A stretch of 64,000 nucleotides of DNA from Microbulbifer rhizosphaerae (GCF_014191725.1 NZ_JACHWZ010000014.1:62001-126000); one strand, 5' to 3'; counted from the first letter of the stretch, positions 37,131 to 47,564 are shown. A program made the numbers and translations. Notes: generated from the sequence alone by a model not told the origin.

Positions 37131-37322
37131 GACAAAACGGCAGGACAGCCGTTTTGGACGCCGAAGGCGCCCGAAGGGCGAGGGCTACGGATGGCCCGAG
37201 TCACTAAACGGCAGGGCCGAAGGCGCCGTGAATGCCTGGAGCGGCCGGAACGCCGTTTTGGACGCCGAAGGCGCCCGAAGGGCGAGCGGTTCGGCGCTCC
37301 GAGCCATGGATGGCCCGAGTCA
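37131..37322. repeat. two tandem cores of the dispersed hairpin element
   Basis: The core beginning with an AAAACGGC/GCCGTTTT stem followed by TTGGACGCCGAAGG...GGATGGCCCGAGTCA occurs at 37131-37204 and again, with a variant first stem and an extra insert, at about 37240-37322. Full-length relatives lie at 40679-40876 and 60264-60470. It fills the gap between the lipoprotein and the next gene. Confidence 0.75.
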
Positions 37323-37366
37323 CAAAGGGTATCCTACAGATGCTTTTTTGTTTGGGAGGAAACAGA

Positions 37367-37819
37367 GTGGCGAAGACAATACCGGCCGCAATAGCCGCGA
37401 TTGCACTCAGCCTGTCGGCGCTCTGTATCTCGCAGGAATCTCTGGAGGCAGGGGAAGAGCGAGGCGACACTTTCGCCGAGCGCTTTGCGGAGGCGGAACT
37501 GGTGGCTCAGGTGCAGATCGCCGGAGTTCACCGCGATGTGGACAGCGCCCTCTCCGAACCGGGCATGGTGGCGCTTCTCGGCTATGTTTACTCCGCGGTT
37601 TCCCATCAAGTGTGGAAAGGTGAAGCCAATCGCCTGATTGCCTTTCGGTTGGGGCTGGACGCCTGTGAACAAAAACTGGAAAAGGGCGCCCGCTATCTCA
37701 TTTTCGCTCGCCCGGATAGCCGTGGCCGCCTCCAACTATATAGTTGTGACGCGGTAATCCCCGAGGCTGAAGCCGCCCCCTTGCTCGCCCGTCTCAAGGA
37801 ATTCGATCTGCAGGGCTGA
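37367..37819 (+). CDS. exported protein with a netrin/TIMP-like (NTR) fold pattern
   Basis: 150 residues from a GTG at 37367 with a strong GGGAGGA six bases upstream; the frame is open further left but that part is repeat DNA. A signal sequence (IPAAIAAIALSLSALC) is followed by a pattern recalling TIMP-like domains: AELVAQVQIAGV, SAVSHQVWKGEANRLIAFRLGLDACEQKLEKGARYLIFA, then YSCDAVIPEAEAAPLLARLKEF. The two Cys (in DACEQ and YSCDA) may form a disulfide. This is pattern recognition only. Function unknown; probably periplasmic. Confidence 0.6.
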   Translation: MAKTIPAAIAAIALSLSALCISQESLEAGEERGDTFAERFAEAELVAQVQIAGVHRDVDSALSEPGMVALLGYVYSAVSHQVWKGEANRLIAFRLGLDACEQKLEKGARYLIFARPDSRGRLQLYSCDAVIPEAEAAPLLARLKEFDLQG

Positions 37820-37977
37820 TAACGGCCCGGTCTTGTTGTAGATACTCTGTTTCAAATCAACTTCTTGATCTCCGGCCTCATTGTGGGGGCGCCGGCATAA
37901 GTGTCTACACTCCGGTGATGACTGGAAACAATCCTCAAGGTTGGCGAGCGTCGTAGGGATTGCAAGGAGGCTTCCAA

Positions 37978-38502
37978 ATGGCAAAAGATCCGGCTTTTAA
38001 AAAGCAGGATGAAAACAGGGGCACTGAGATCGCGGATTATTGGCCGCTGTTCAGCCTGATCCTCGTCTCCCTATTGGCTGGAGTGGCTATCGCTGTCTCC
38101 ACCCGCGGTGACATGATTGCCGGCATGCATTACGCGATGGGGTTTTTCCTGTGCGTTTTTGCACTCTTGAAGCTTTTCCACCCCACGGCTTTCGCCGACG
38201 GCTTTGAAATGTACGACCTGCTCGCCAAACGAAGCCGGCTGTACGGCTATCTGTACCCGGTGATCGAGCTCATTCTGGGCCTTGGCTTTCTGTCGATGCT
38301 ATTTCCCCAGGTTGTCTATGCCGCAACCATCCTGATACTGGGTTTTGGCGCCATCGGCGTAATCAGCGCCCTCCGCCGGGGGCTCGATATCAATTGCCCC
38401 TGTATGGGCTCCATCCTCGACGTGCCGCTCAGCACAGTAACCCTGACAGAGGACCTGGGCATGGTGGTAATGGCCATCATCATGTGGTCGATGCGGCTGT
38501 AG
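37978..38502 (+). CDS. MauE/DoxX-like small membrane protein
   Basis: 174 residues with four predicted membrane helices, AAGGAGG ribosome site eight bases upstream. The pattern YAMGFFLCVFALLKLFHPTAFADGFEMYDLLAKRSRLYGYLYPVIELILGLGFL matches MauE-type proteins, and the INCPCMGSILDVPLSTVTL region has a CPC motif typical of that family. MauE members are thought to help redox or disulfide chemistry of exported proteins. Gene is isolated here; the partner is unknown. Confidence 0.75.
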   Translation: MAKDPAFKKQDENRGTEIADYWPLFSLILVSLLAGVAIAVSTRGDMIAGMHYAMGFFLCVFALLKLFHPTAFADGFEMYDLLAKRSRLYGYLYPVIELILGLGFLSMLFPQVVYAATILILGFGAIGVISALRRGLDINCPCMGSILDVPLSTVTLTEDLGMVVMAIIMWSMRL

Positions 38503-38668
38503 AATAGGCGGCCGGGTAGCACTTCAATTCCCATGTGCCCACTCCAGAGCCCCCTGCTTCCGGCCACTTGCTCATGCATTGTGGAAGCGATTCTGCCGAA
38601 GAGGCCTATAAAACCTTCGGTTCTACTCCCGCCTACATTTACAACAATCCAAACTTAGCAGAGGAATA

Positions 38669-38803
38669 ATGTTCCTTGAAGAACCCCAATCACGGGTTAT
38701 TCTTATCAATATGGCGTCGTCTTCTTCCGCCGTTGTGCATTTGGTGAAGAATGGATTGGCACCAAAGGGCTCGGGCAGGGGCGTATTGTTTCGCCAAAAC
38801 TGA
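38669..38803 (+). CDS. possible small protein of 44 residues
   Basis: Too short for a reliable call: MFLEEPQSRVILINMASSSS leads on to VVHLVKNGLAPKGSGRGVLFRQN. An AGAGGA motif lies only three bases before the ATG, closer than ideal. No signal peptide or known motif. Listed because it is the only frame with a ribosome site in the 342-base gap 38503-38844, which is otherwise featureless. Confidence 0.2.
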   Translation: MFLEEPQSRVILINMASSSSAVVHLVKNGLAPKGSGRGVLFRQN

Positions 38804-38844
38804 GCCTCCGTACACGCAACAGCCAGGGGTCAACAGGTGGGTTT

Positions 38845-39297
38845 ATGAAAAAGCTACTGCTTCCGCTGATTATTTTGCTGCTGATTATCGGCTATTTTAT
38901 GTCGCGTGATCGCGACGATTCCGCGAAGGATGCCTACGACTCGCTCGAAACGCCCGAGAGTGAACAGATGACACCGCCGGATAACAGATCCCCCGACGAG
39001 GGAACCATGCCCCGCGAGGAAAGCACACCGCCGGATAGGGATACGCCCCGGGAACCCGACCAACCCGATACCACACCGCCGGGCGACGATACCAGCGACT
39101 CCCTGATGAATAAGACCGAAGATGCCGCCACCGATGCCGGGGAGGCATTGGGAGACGTGACGGAAAAGGCGGGCAGTGCAGTTGAAGAGGCCGGTGACGC
39201 GGCTAAGAAGGCGGCTGAACGGGCGGCGGAAAAGTTACGCGGTGAAGATGCCGCCGAAGAGGATTCCTCCTCGGAGGAAGAGCCGCAGGGCAATTGA
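38845..39297 (+). CDS. membrane-anchored protein with Pro/Asp linker and amphipathic Ala/Glu helix
   Basis: 150 residues. An N-terminal membrane helix (KKLLLPLIILLLIIGYFM) is followed by a ~75-residue Pro/Asp/Glu-rich disordered linker. The C-terminal segment (about 88-140) repeats an 11-residue-like Ala/Glu/Lys pattern (EDAATDAGEALGDVTEKAGSAVEEAGDAAKKAAERAAEKL) that recalls LEA or apolipoprotein-type amphipathic helices. It carries no known domain. A stress or envelope-associated role is a guess; the acidic composition is notable. Confidence 0.7.
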   Translation: MKKLLLPLIILLLIIGYFMSRDRDDSAKDAYDSLETPESEQMTPPDNRSPDEGTMPREESTPPDRDTPREPDQPDTTPPGDDTSDSLMNKTEDAATDAGEALGDVTEKAGSAVEEAGDAAKKAAERAAEKLRGEDAAEEDSSSEEEPQGN

Positions 39298-39363
39298 TGG
39301 CACTAGTGCTGAGTGGAGGTCGCGACAGATTCGCGGCTTCTACCCGGTAGCCGGTGACAATTG

Positions 39364-39732
39364 ATGATAGAACACTACTGGCACTGCGATCACTCGGTGC
39401 TCGAAATTTGTCCCCTGGGGCCGCTGCAGGAAACAGATTTCCAGGCCCTGGAGGCGCAGGTGGATCCGGTGATCAGTGAACACGGCTGCCTGGCCGGATT
39501 GCTGATCAATGCGGCCCATTTTCCCGGCTGGGAGAGTTTTGCCGCACTGATCTCACACTGCGTCTTCATACGCGACTATCACAAGCGTATCCATAAAATT
39601 GCCGTTGTATCCGATCACACATTATTGGGCTTTATGCCCCGGCTGGTGGACCACTTTGTCGGCGCCGAGGTGCGGCCTTTCCCCGCCGATGGCTACCAGC
39701 AGGCGCTGAACTGGCTGGCCGAACCGGGGTAG
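39364..39732 (+). CDS. SpoIIAA-like (DUF3478) STAS-fold protein
   Basis: 122 residues. The alternating pattern LLINAAHFPGWESFAALISHCVFIRDYHKRIHKIAVVSDHTLLGFMPRLVDHFVGAEVRPFPADGYQQALNWL matches the SpoIIAA-like family, which has a STAS/SEC14-type fold. The family function in gammaproteobacteria is unknown. An adjacent TTG lies just before the ATG; the ATG at 39364 is preferred. Single gene. Confidence 0.85.
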   Translation: MIEHYWHCDHSVLEICPLGPLQETDFQALEAQVDPVISEHGCLAGLLINAAHFPGWESFAALISHCVFIRDYHKRIHKIAVVSDHTLLGFMPRLVDHFVGAEVRPFPADGYQQALNWLAEPG

Positions 39733-39867
39733 GAGCGGTCATGCCGGCGAACGAGGCCGGCCATTACTCCACCGTCCATCGCCACACGGCGGACCCAAAA
39801 CACAGGTTTGGCCTTGCCCCGATAGTCAGTTAGCATCCCCGTCCTCTAAGACAACCCGGAACTTTCC

Positions 39868-40671
39868 TTGATCGATCAACTGGCTATAACCGCTAGCGCC
39901 GCCGAGTGGTTGCCGGCCGCGCGACAGCTGGCGGGCGAATTGCAATTGCGCTGTCTGGATTGCGCGGAGCCGAGCCGGCTGGATGCGCCGGCTTTCGTAT
40001 TGCAGCGGGGCGAACGCCTGCAGCTGTGCGCCACCGGGCGCAAGGCGCCCGGACCGGTTTTCGTGGATTTTGTCGGCGGCACCGCCGCGCACCGGCGCAA
40101 ATACGGTGGGGGTAAAGGTCAGCAGATTGCCAAAGCAGTTGGCCTGCGCAGCGGATTTTATCCGGGCGTGGTAGATGCCACCGCAGGGCTCGGTCGGGAC
40201 GCCTTCGTACTCGCCTCGCTCGGCTGCAAAGTACATATGCTGGAGCGCAATCCGGTGGTGCGCGCGCTCCTGCGCGACGGCCTGGAGCGATTGCAGAATG
40301 CCGCCCTGGAAGACGTCGAGCTGGCCCCGATAGCACAGCGCCTCGGCCTTGAAGAGAGCGACGTTTCTGCGCGGGACTGGCTGCAGGATCAGGCGCCGGA
40401 ATCGATTCCGGTGGTCTACCTGGACCCGATGTTTCCGGAGCGCGGCAAGAGCGCCGGGGTAAAGAAGGAAATGGCGGCCTTCCACCAACTGGTGGGCAGC
40501 GATGAAGATGCGGACGGCCTGCTGGAGCCGGCCCTGGCAGCCTGCTACTACCGCACGGTGGTAAAGCGGCCGCGGCTTGCACCCTGCCTGGCGGGGAGAA
40601 AGCCGGCGTTATCGTTGGAGGGGAAGTCGGGTCGTTTCGATATCTACACCAAGCACGGCGTACCGGGGTAA
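39868..40671 (+). CDS. rsmJ: 16S rRNA (guanine-1516-N2)-methyltransferase RsmJ
   Basis: 267 residues from a TTG start. RsmJ uses SAM to methylate G1516 of 16S rRNA in the small subunit. Family marks are [29 protein letters not shown] (about 68-96), the SAM loop [19 protein letters not shown] and the catalytic-type [21 protein letters not shown]. Length agrees with E. coli RsmJ (~250). No operon partner; it is followed by the dispersed repeat. Confidence 0.95.
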   Translation: MIDQLAITASAAEWLPAARQLAGELQLRCLDCAEPSRLDAPAFVLQRGERLQLCATGRKAPGPVFVDFVGGTAAHRRKYGGGKGQQIAKAVGLRSGFYPGVVDATAGLGRDAFVLASLGCKVHMLERNPVVRALLRDGLERLQNAALEDVELAPIAQRLGLEESDVSARDWLQDQAPESIPVVYLDPMFPERGKSAGVKKEMAAFHQLVGSDEDADGLLEPALAACYYRTVVKRPRLAPCLAGRKPALSLEGKSGRFDIYTKHGVPG

Positions 40672-40678
40672 GCAACTG

Positions 40679-40876
40679 GGCGATCCTGCTGCCGAGGGCT
40701 TTTGCGGTACACGGGCTGGGTGTCCCCCTTAAATACAATCCCTGCACGGCATCCATGCCTCACAAATCTGCCGGAGCAGATTTGGACGCCGAAGGTGCCC
40801 GTAGGGCGAGCGCCAGGGATGGCGCGAGTCATACGGTCCCGCAAAAAGCCCCCGACATCAGGATCTTCTCATCACG
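40679..40876. repeat. dispersed palindromic element, copy A
   Basis: A ~198-base unit that shares its ends and its centre with the copy at 60264-60470 and its core with 37131-37322. Internal stems include AAATCTGC/GCAGATTT, a CCC-GTA-GGG hairpin, and GCGCC/GGCGC around AGGGAT. These stems pair differently from those of the other copies but keep their complementarity. Non-coding. Confidence 0.75.
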
Positions 40877-40965
40877 GTTATATTGCTTAACCGAACGGCA
40901 TTAGAGGCTGAACCCGTGGCTTTTAGGAGGGCGAATACAGGATTCCCCAGTGGGTCATTGAGTGA

Positions 40966-42351
40966 TTAACAGTTGACGGCGTTGACCGCCAGCCCCCCCA
41001 ACGATGTCTCCTTGTACTTGCTCTGCATATCCACACCGGTCTGGCGCATGGTCTCGATCACGCTGTCGAGCGGCACGATATGTGCGCCGTCGCCGCGAAG
41101 GGAGAGTCGGGCGGCGTTGATGGCTTTGACTGCGCCCATGGTGTTGCGCTCGATACAGGGTACCTGCACCAGGCCGCCGATGGGGTCACAGGTGAGCCCC
41201 AGATTGTGTTCCATGCCGATTTCCGCGGCGTTTTCGATCTGCTGGTTGCTGCCGCCCTGGACCGCGGCCAGGCCAGCGGAGGCCATGGAGCAGGCCACGC
41301 CGATTTCGCCCTGGCAGCCCACTTCCGCGGCGGAGATGGAGGCGTTCCTTTTGAAAAGCATGCCGATGGCCCCGGCAGTGAGCAGAAATTTCGCTACTTG
41401 GTCCTTCAGCTCGCCGTGCTTTTCCGGGTTGTGCACGAACTGCACATAGTAGGCGATCACCGCGGGAATCACCCCAGCAGCGCCGTTGGTGGGAGAGGTG
41501 ACGATACGCCCGCGGGCCGCGTTTTCCTCATTCACCGCCAGGGCGAAAAGGCTGACCCAGTCGAGAATCGCCAGCCCCTGGTTGCGCTCCTCCTCGGGCT
41601 GTTTGCTCAGTTCGCGATAGAGTTCCGCCGCGCGCCGGCGCACATTCAGGCCACCGGGCAGTAATCCCTGCTCGCGGCAGCCGCGCTGGATGGAGGAATT
41701 CATTACCTCCCAGATATTCCACAGTTGCTGTTTGATTTCCTCTTCGCTGCGGAAAGCCTTTTCATTGGCCATGGCCAGTTCGGCAATGCTCCAGTGATGT
41801 TTTTCGCACAGCTCCATCAACTGCTTTGCGGAGTTGAAATCGTAGGGCAGCAGGGTGGCTATCTGATCCTTGTGGGCGAAATCCTCCTCCGACAATACGA
41901 AGCCACCGCCGATGGAAAAATAGCTGCGCTCGAAAAGCAGTTCGCCATCGGCATAGGCCTGGCAGGTCATGCCGTTGGCATGCTGGGGCAGAAATTCCTC
42001 CATGTGTAAGACCAGGTCGCGGTCGCGAACAAATCTGATGTTTTTATCGAGGTTCAGCCGCAATTGCCGCTCCTGATCAATCTGTGCGAGCTTGTGGTCG
42101 ATGGCGTCCACATCGATGGTGTCCGGAGCCTCGCCGAGCAGACCCATCAGCACGGCCATATCGGTGCCGTGGCCGATACCGGTAAGGGCCAGGGAGCCGT
42201 ACAGGTGGACCTGTACCCGGTCGGTATTCTGCAGCTGTTGTCGGTCTGCCAGGTCCCGGACAAACTGCCGCGCCGCTACCATAGGGCCTACGGTGTGGGA
42301 ACTGGAGGGGCCTACGCCGATTTTGAAAAGTTCGAAAACGCTGATGCTCAT
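40966..42351 (-). CDS. sdaA: L-serine ammonia-lyase, iron-sulfur-dependent
   Basis: 461 residues from the ATG giving [24 protein letters not shown], the standard start. The enzyme deaminates L-serine to pyruvate and ammonia using a [4Fe-4S] cluster. The three cluster Cys lie in the [23 protein letters not shown] and [10 protein letters not shown] regions; [14 protein letters not shown] and the final Cys (AVNC) that docks in the active site are also present. Fused single-chain form. Single gene. Confidence 0.96.
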   Translation of the reverse strand: MSISVFELFKIGVGPSSSHTVGPMVAARQFVRDLADRQQLQNTDRVQVHLYGSLALTGIGHGTDMAVLMGLLGEAPDTIDVDAIDHKLAQIDQERQLRLNLDKNIRFVRDRDLVLHMEEFLPQHANGMTCQAYADGELLFERSYFSIGGGFVLSEEDFAHKDQIATLLPYDFNSAKQLMELCEKHHWSIAELAMANEKAFRSEEEIKQQLWNIWEVMNSSIQRGCREQGLLPGGLNVRRRAAELYRELSKQPEEERNQGLAILDWVSLFALAVNEENAARGRIVTSPTNGAAGVIPAVIAYYVQFVHNPEKHGELKDQVAKFLLTAGAIGMLFKRNASISAAEVGCQGEIGVACSMASAGLAAVQGGSNQQIENAAEIGMEHNLGLTCDPIGGLVQVPCIERNTMGAVKAINAARLSLRGDGAHIVPLDSVIETMRQTGVDMQSKYKETSLGGLAVNAVNC

Positions 42352-42379
42352 ACAGTACACAAAGCCGGTTTGCTGTTTT

Positions 42380-42413
42380 GTAGGAGCGGCGGATGGCCGC
42401 CCGCCGCTCCTAC
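42380..42413. repeat. short REP-like palindrome
   Basis: GTAGGAGCGGCGG (42380-42392) and its complement CCGCCGCTCCTAC (42401-42413) flank eight central bases. It is a shortened relative of the REP arms at 8480 and 11116, upstream of sdaA. Confidence 0.7.
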
Positions 42414-42558
42414 AGGGGAGGGTGCTTGCACCATTTAGGGGCGAACTTTGCCGATATGGTAGTGACAATCAAGGCGTCCGGCGATATTCCACACAAAATT
42501 CTACAGGTGGGTTATCTGGCAGAATAAACGGGCTTCAATTGCCGCTGGAAGGCAGAAG

Positions 42559-43536
42559 CTACGGCGCATTCGCGACCAGAACAGCGCGTTTGGGAGCGGG
42601 GTGACCTTCCGCGGTCTTGTCCGGGGATTCCGGGTCGAGAAAGTCCGCCAGGGATTCGAAGCGCATCCAGTCCGTGCGGCGTTGCTCGCCGAGGTTGGTG
42701 GTGCCCACATCCACCGTGCGGGGATTTTCAAAGCCACACTTGCGCAACCAGCTCTCCAGGGTGGCGGTGCTGGGGATAAACCACACATTGCGCATCTTGG
42801 CGTAGCGATCTTTAGGGACAAGGCAATCACCGGGCTCACCGTCGATCACCAGAGTTTCCAGCAGCAGCTGACCACCGGGGCGCAGTGTGTCGCGCAATTC
42901 GCGCAGGTGATCCATGGGTGAGCGGCGGTGATAGAGCACGCCCATGGAGAAGGTGGTGTCGAAGGCATGGAGTTTGGGCGGCAGTGCCTCGATGCCCAGG
43001 GGCAGCAGGTCCACCGGCTGCTCCCAGCCCAGGTATTTTTTCAGCGCGTAAAACTGGGCGACGTATTTTGCGGAGGGGTCGATGCCGATCACCCGCCGCG
43101 CGCCGGCGCCGAACTGGCGCCAGCAGTGGTAGCCGTTGCCACAGCCCACATCCAGTACCAGGCGATTTTCCAGTGACTCCAGGTGCGGTAATACCCGCTC
43201 CCATTTCCAGTCGGAGCGCCATTCGGTATCGATAAAGAGATCGAAAATTTCCCAGGGGCCCTTGCGCCAGGGGTGCAGTTTGCGCAACTGTTTTTCCAAT
43301 GCCTGCAATTGTTCCGGGGAGGCATCCGCGGCGCTGCCAATACGCACTTTTTCCCGCAACTCGACAGCGGATGGGGAAATATCCGGCAGCGCATCGAATG
43401 CGGCCCGCCAATCCGGGAGATCCCCCCAGCGCTCGGGGCTGAGACTGGCGGCGATCTGCTCCGGCAGCTGAGCCAGCCAGGGGCGCAGGGCGGGGATGTG
43501 TTGGATGCTGGCGTAGAAGTTGGTGTAGTCGATCAT
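42559..43536 (-). CDS. cmoB: tRNA U34 carboxymethyltransferase CmoB
   Basis: 325 residues, the usual CmoB length. It transfers a carboxymethyl group from carboxy-SAM (made by CmoA) to 5-hydroxyuridine-34 in tRNA, giving cmo5U. Marks: HPWRKGPWEIFDLFIDTEWRSDWKW, the SAM loop LVLDVGCGNGYHCWR, GIDPSAKYVAQFYALKKYL, and SMGVLYHRRSPMDHL. Two genes, cmoA then cmoB, are transcribed in this direction with a REP-like element between them. Confidence 0.96.
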   Translation of the reverse strand: MIDYTNFYASIQHIPALRPWLAQLPEQIAASLSPERWGDLPDWRAAFDALPDISPSAVELREKVRIGSAADASPEQLQALEKQLRKLHPWRKGPWEIFDLFIDTEWRSDWKWERVLPHLESLENRLVLDVGCGNGYHCWRQFGAGARRVIGIDPSAKYVAQFYALKKYLGWEQPVDLLPLGIEALPPKLHAFDTTFSMGVLYHRRSPMDHLRELRDTLRPGGQLLLETLVIDGEPGDCLVPKDRYAKMRNVWFIPSTATLESWLRKCGFENPRTVDVGTTNLGEQRRTDWMRFESLADFLDPESPDKTAEGHPAPKRAVLVANAP

Positions 43537-43551
43537 AGTTCAAAGTCGGTT

Positions 43552-43622
43552 GTAGGAGCGGCCTTTACTACGTAGCCAAGCCGATCGCGGCCATGGGCCG
43601 CTCCCGGCCGGACCGCTCCTAC
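43552..43622. repeat. REP-like palindrome between cmoA and cmoB
   Basis: GTAGGAGCGGCC at the left end and its imperfect complement ending GACCGCTCCTAC at the right surround a GATCGCGGCCATGGGCCGC core. It is related to the element at 8480 but has a diverged centre. Confidence 0.65.
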
Positions 43623-43635
43623 AGGGTGGTTTCGC

Positions 43636-44373
43636 TCAGGTTTTTGCCTTTATGGCAATCAGGGACGCAAAATTAAAACACTGGAACCATACATCCACGC
43701 TGGTAAAGCCGACGGCTTTTAAACGCTCGCGATGGGTGTCCAGGGTTTCCGGGATCAGCACGTTTTCCAGAGCGGTGCGCTTCTGGGCGATTTCCAGTTC
43801 GCTGTAGCCGTTGGCGCGTTTGAAGGCGTGGTGCAAATCGATCATCAGTTCCCGGTGGTCGGGATCGGTGAAGTCCACCTTTTCCGAGATAATCAGTATG
43901 CCCCCCGGCCGCAGGCCGTTGCAGATTTTCTGCAGAATGCCCTCGCGCTTCTCCACGGGAATAAACTGCAAAGTGAAATTGAGCACCACCACCGAGGCAT
44001 TTTCGATTTTGACATTCTGCAGGTCGTCGCAGACCAACTGTACCGGAATCTGCCCGCTGTCCGCCGCCAGCACCTGGTGCGCGCGCTCGATCATCGCGCT
44101 GGAGTTGTCCACCGCAATAATTTCACAGTCCGCCGCGGGGATGCGGTGGCGCATGGCCAGGGTGGCGGCGCACAGGGAGCTGCCCAGGTCGTAGCAGCGG
44201 CTGCCGGCCTGTGCGTAGCGCTCCGCCAGGGTGCCGATCATCGCCACTATGGTGGTGTAGCCGGGCACCGAGCGCTGGATCATATCCGGAAAAACGTCGA
44301 CCACCGACTGGTCGAACTGGAAGCCGGTGACGTCGCCCAGGGGATTGGCGTAGATATTGTCGTGTTTGGTCAT
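43636..44373 (-). CDS. cmoA: carboxy-S-adenosyl-L-methionine synthase CmoA
   Basis: 245 residues. CmoA converts SAM and prephenate into carboxy-SAM, the donor used by CmoB. Marks: [24 protein letters not shown] near the N-terminus, [14 protein letters not shown] (nucleotide loop), [21 protein letters not shown] and [13 protein letters not shown]. First gene of cmoA-cmoB in this direction. The M16C peptidase gene ends 22 bases upstream, so it may be read through. Confidence 0.97.
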   Translation of the reverse strand: MTKHDNIYANPLGDVTGFQFDQSVVDVFPDMIQRSVPGYTTIVAMIGTLAERYAQAGSRCYDLGSSLCAATLAMRHRIPAADCEIIAVDNSSAMIERAHQVLAADSGQIPVQLVCDDLQNVKIENASVVVLNFTLQFIPVEKREGILQKICNGLRPGGILIISEKVDFTDPDHRELMIDLHHAFKRANGYSELEIAQKRTALENVLIPETLDTHRERLKAVGFTSVDVWFQCFNFASLIAIKAKT

Positions 44374-44395
44374 GATTTTTTGCCGGGAGCACGCC

Positions 44396-47308
44396 CTACA
44401 GTTTTTCCTCCTGCAGGCCGAGTTCCAGGCCCGCTTCGCGGCCCTGTGCCCCGGTCACTACCGCGGTGCTGGCGTTTTCCGGTTTCAGGTAGGTGTCGGC
44501 GACGCGCTTCAGGTCCTCCAATCGCACCTCCGTCACCCGGCGGCGGAACTCCTCGCGCACGGCGTGGGTGCGGCCGTAGAGGGCGGAGTGGAAGGCTTTC
44601 TTGGCCTCGCCGGCGGGGGAGCTGGGTTTGTCCAGCGCGCCGACCACGCCCAGTATGGCCTCCTCCACCTGCTCGTCCTTTTGCCGGCCGCTGGCCAGCC
44701 ATTCCAGCGAGGCGTCGAAGTCCGCCAGGGTTTCCGCCATACGCGGGTCCCGGTAGGAGTAGAAGCGGAAGACGCCGAGGTTGCTGTCGTGGCTGGCACC
44801 ACCGCCGTAGGCGCCGCCCTGTTCGCGAATGCTGCGATGCAGGAAGCCGTTGCGCAGGAAGCCGCCGAGGACCGCCAGCGGCGCCGCATCTTCGTGGACC
44901 ATAGGCACGGTGGCGTAGGCCTTGGCGCAGAAGTTGACCTGGCTGTTGGCCAGCCACAGCTCTCCGACCCGGTGCGGGTCGAAATCTTCCGATACGGCGG
45001 CGGAGGCCTTCACTGTTTCGCTGGCCAGGGGCGTCAGCGCCTGGGAGTAGTCCGGCAGTTTGTCCTCTTCGCCAATCAGCAGGAACTGGCGCGGCGCAGC
45101 GGCGATCTTGCGGTGGATGGCCTGGAACTGTGCGGTGAGTTTTTCCAGGCCGTCGTCGCCGTCCAGTCCGCGCACCAGGGCTTTTAACTGGCGCAGCCCC
45201 AGCAGGCCGCCGGTGGCGTGGCTCTCGAAGGCGGCGCGGTTGTAACCGGCGCTTGCCGCGGCCATGGCGAGGGCGTGACCGTTGCCCACCACGCCCTGTT
45301 CGCGGCGCGCCAGAGTTTGCAGCAGCAATTCCCTGAAGCGTGGCAGTTCGTCGAAACGTACCTGTTCCACAGTGGCCTGCATCAATTCGGTGAGCGGCGC
45401 CTGGTTGCGGGTCAGGGCCTTGCCGGAGAGCACGAAGTAGCTGGAGAGCTGCTGTAGGTCGTCGATGTCGGTGCGGCTGCTGGTATAGCTGTGCAGGGCG
45501 CCGGCCACGCTGGCCTGCCACTGCTGCACCTGCAGGTAGTCCTTGTCCCCCAGGCCCACTTCGGTGAGCGCCTGGCAGTAGTAGGGCAGCAGTTGCTTTT
45601 CCTCTTCGGTGAGGTCCGGGAGGGCGCAGATCAACTGTTGGTACGCCAAGCCGTTGGTGCCGGCGCTGTAGCGGGTGAGTTTCTGTTTGCCCAGGCGCGT
45701 TTCCTCGCCCTCGACTTTGGGCATCTCCGGCGGGATGTCCTCCACGCCGACCTTGGGCAGGATGGAGGCGTCGTCCTCGCGCTGCTGGCGATCCAGCAGC
45801 GCGGTGGCAGTCTGCACGATCTGCTCTTTTTCGCCGTCGCTCAGGCGGGCTTTGATTTCCGCCAGGCGGGCCTTTTCCGCGGCTTCGCGGCGCCCGGACA
45901 GCGCGTCGTCCGGCGACAGCAGCAGGCGGACACGGTGCTGGTTTTCCAGCAGCAATTTGCGCGCGGTGTCGGCGATAAAGCGCGGGTCCTTGATCTGCTC
46001 CCGGAGCTTTTCCAGGATGGGGTCGATGTTCAGCAGGCCGATGGCATCGCCGCGGTGGGTGGCACCGGTGAGGGCGGTGAGGATCAGTTGCAGGCCGTAG
46101 GGGTAGCCGTCGCCGGTGATTTCCCGTTGCTGCAGTTCCAATTGGTGCAGGGCGGCTTCCACCTGTTCGTAGGGCACGCCGTTTTCCGCCACGTCCTCCA
46201 ATACTGCCAGCACCTGTTTTTCCAGTTCGTCGGCGCGTTCCCGCTCGCTGCCCTCGATGCCGCAGACGAACGCGAGTTCGCGCTGGGAGTCGTCGAGGCC
46301 GCAGAGGGGGGAGGGGGATGTGCCCAGGTCGGTGGTCTCCAGCAGTTTCATCAGCGGCGAGGCGCTATTGTCCAGCAGCACACCGGTGAGCAGGTGGGCG
46401 GTGAGGGATTCCTCCAGGTCGGTGACGTCGCCGAGTAGCCAGCCGAGCACGATGTGGGTTTTTTTCTCGAGTCCCTCGTCACCGCTGACGGGATAGTGTT
46501 CCTCCACCGATATCGGTGCCAGGTAGCGGGTCTCCCGCTCTACGCCGATGGTTTTGTCGAGCGGCTCGAATTTGTGCAGCGCCTTTTCCTCGAATACCGC
46601 CTGGTGCTCGGCGGCGGGGACGTCGCCGAAGGTCATGAAGATGGCGTTGCTGGGGTGGTAGTGGCTGCGGTAGAAGTTCACCAGCTGCTGGTAGCTGAGC
46701 TTGGGAATATCCGCCGGCTCGCCCCCGGAGTTGTGGTGGTAGGTGGTGGTGGGGAAGAGATATCTGCCGAGGGTGTGCCACAGCTGGGAGGTCACCGAGC
46801 TCATGGCGCCCTTCATTTCATTGAACACGACCCCTTTGTAGACCAGCTCGCTGTCCGTGTTGCCGGGTTCGGCGAACTCCAGCCGGTGGCCTTCCTGGGC
46901 GAAGTCCAGCGGGTCCAGGCGGGCGAAGAAGACCGCGTCCAGATAGACGTCGAGCAGGTTGTCGAAGTCCTTGCGGTTTTGGCTGGCGAAGGGATAGGCG
47001 GTCCAGTCGGAGCTGGTAAAGGCGTTCATAAAAGTGTTCAGGGAACGCCTTATCATCATGAAGAAGGGATCGCGCACCGGGTATTTTTCGCTGCCGCAGA
47101 GGGCGGTATGTTCCAGGATATGGGCGACGCCGCTGGAGTCCTGGGGAACGGTGCGCAGTGCCACCAGGAAGACGTTTTCCGGATTGTCGGCGGCGATATG
47201 CAGGTGTTGGGCGCCGGTTTTGTGGTGTCGGTACTCCTCCACCTGCACGCCGAGGGATTCGATGGTTGCGCTGGTGACCAGTTCGAAGGCGGGGTGTGCG
47301 TTGCTCAA
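44396..47308 (-). CDS. M16C (PreP/Cym1-type) zinc metallopeptidase
   Basis: 970 residues from a TTG at 47308 with GGAG seven bases upstream. The inverted zinc motif HILEH is at 63-67 ([25 protein letters not shown]), with the distal Glu ligand in [12 protein letters not shown]. Two M16 halves are joined by a helical linker near 475-560, and the C-terminal half has the RxxxY-like GGAYGGGAS. This layout matches presequence-peptidase/insulinase-like enzymes that degrade unstructured peptides in a closed chamber. No signal peptide; cytoplasmic. Lies upstream of cmoA. Confidence 0.93.
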   Translation of the reverse strand: MSNAHPAFELVTSATIESLGVQVEEYRHHKTGAQHLHIAADNPENVFLVALRTVPQDSSGVAHILEHTALCGSEKYPVRDPFFMMIRRSLNTFMNAFTSSDWTAYPFASQNRKDFDNLLDVYLDAVFFARLDPLDFAQEGHRLEFAEPGNTDSELVYKGVVFNEMKGAMSSVTSQLWHTLGRYLFPTTTYHHNSGGEPADIPKLSYQQLVNFYRSHYHPSNAIFMTFGDVPAAEHQAVFEEKALHKFEPLDKTIGVERETRYLAPISVEEHYPVSGDEGLEKKTHIVLGWLLGDVTDLEESLTAHLLTGVLLDNSASPLMKLLETTDLGTSPSPLCGLDDSQRELAFVCGIEGSERERADELEKQVLAVLEDVAENGVPYEQVEAALHQLELQQREITGDGYPYGLQLILTALTGATHRGDAIGLLNIDPILEKLREQIKDPRFIADTARKLLLENQHRVRLLLSPDDALSGRREAAEKARLAEIKARLSDGEKEQIVQTATALLDRQQREDDASILPKVGVEDIPPEMPKVEGEETRLGKQKLTRYSAGTNGLAYQQLICALPDLTEEEKQLLPYYCQALTEVGLGDKDYLQVQQWQASVAGALHSYTSSRTDIDDLQQLSSYFVLSGKALTRNQAPLTELMQATVEQVRFDELPRFRELLLQTLARREQGVVGNGHALAMAAASAGYNRAAFESHATGGLLGLRQLKALVRGLDGDDGLEKLTAQFQAIHRKIAAAPRQFLLIGEEDKLPDYSQALTPLASETVKASAAVSEDFDPHRVGELWLANSQVNFCAKAYATVPMVHEDAAPLAVLGGFLRNGFLHRSIREQGGAYGGGASHDSNLGVFRFYSYRDPRMAETLADFDASLEWLASGRQKDEQVEEAILGVVGALDKPSSPAGEAKKAFHSALYGRTHAVREEFRRRVTEVRLEDLKRVADTYLKPENASTAVVTGAQGREAGLELGLQEEKL

Positions 47309-47564
47309 AAGACTGCTCCGTAGGTTGTACTTGGGGCATTGGCGGCCCTGCTATCGAGGGCTTCGCATTTGGTTCATCACTCAGTCGGTGCTGTTTGCAT
47401 CCGCCCCGGCAATTGGGGCGCTATTCTACCGCCAGGGCGAGCCGGAAAAACAGTGTTGACACCGGTGCCACCAGGGCAAACACTTCGTTGACTGCCCGGG
47501 CAGGGCATCAACCCGGTCCAATGCGCTCGGGTTAATAAATGTAGACGAATACGGAGACACACGT

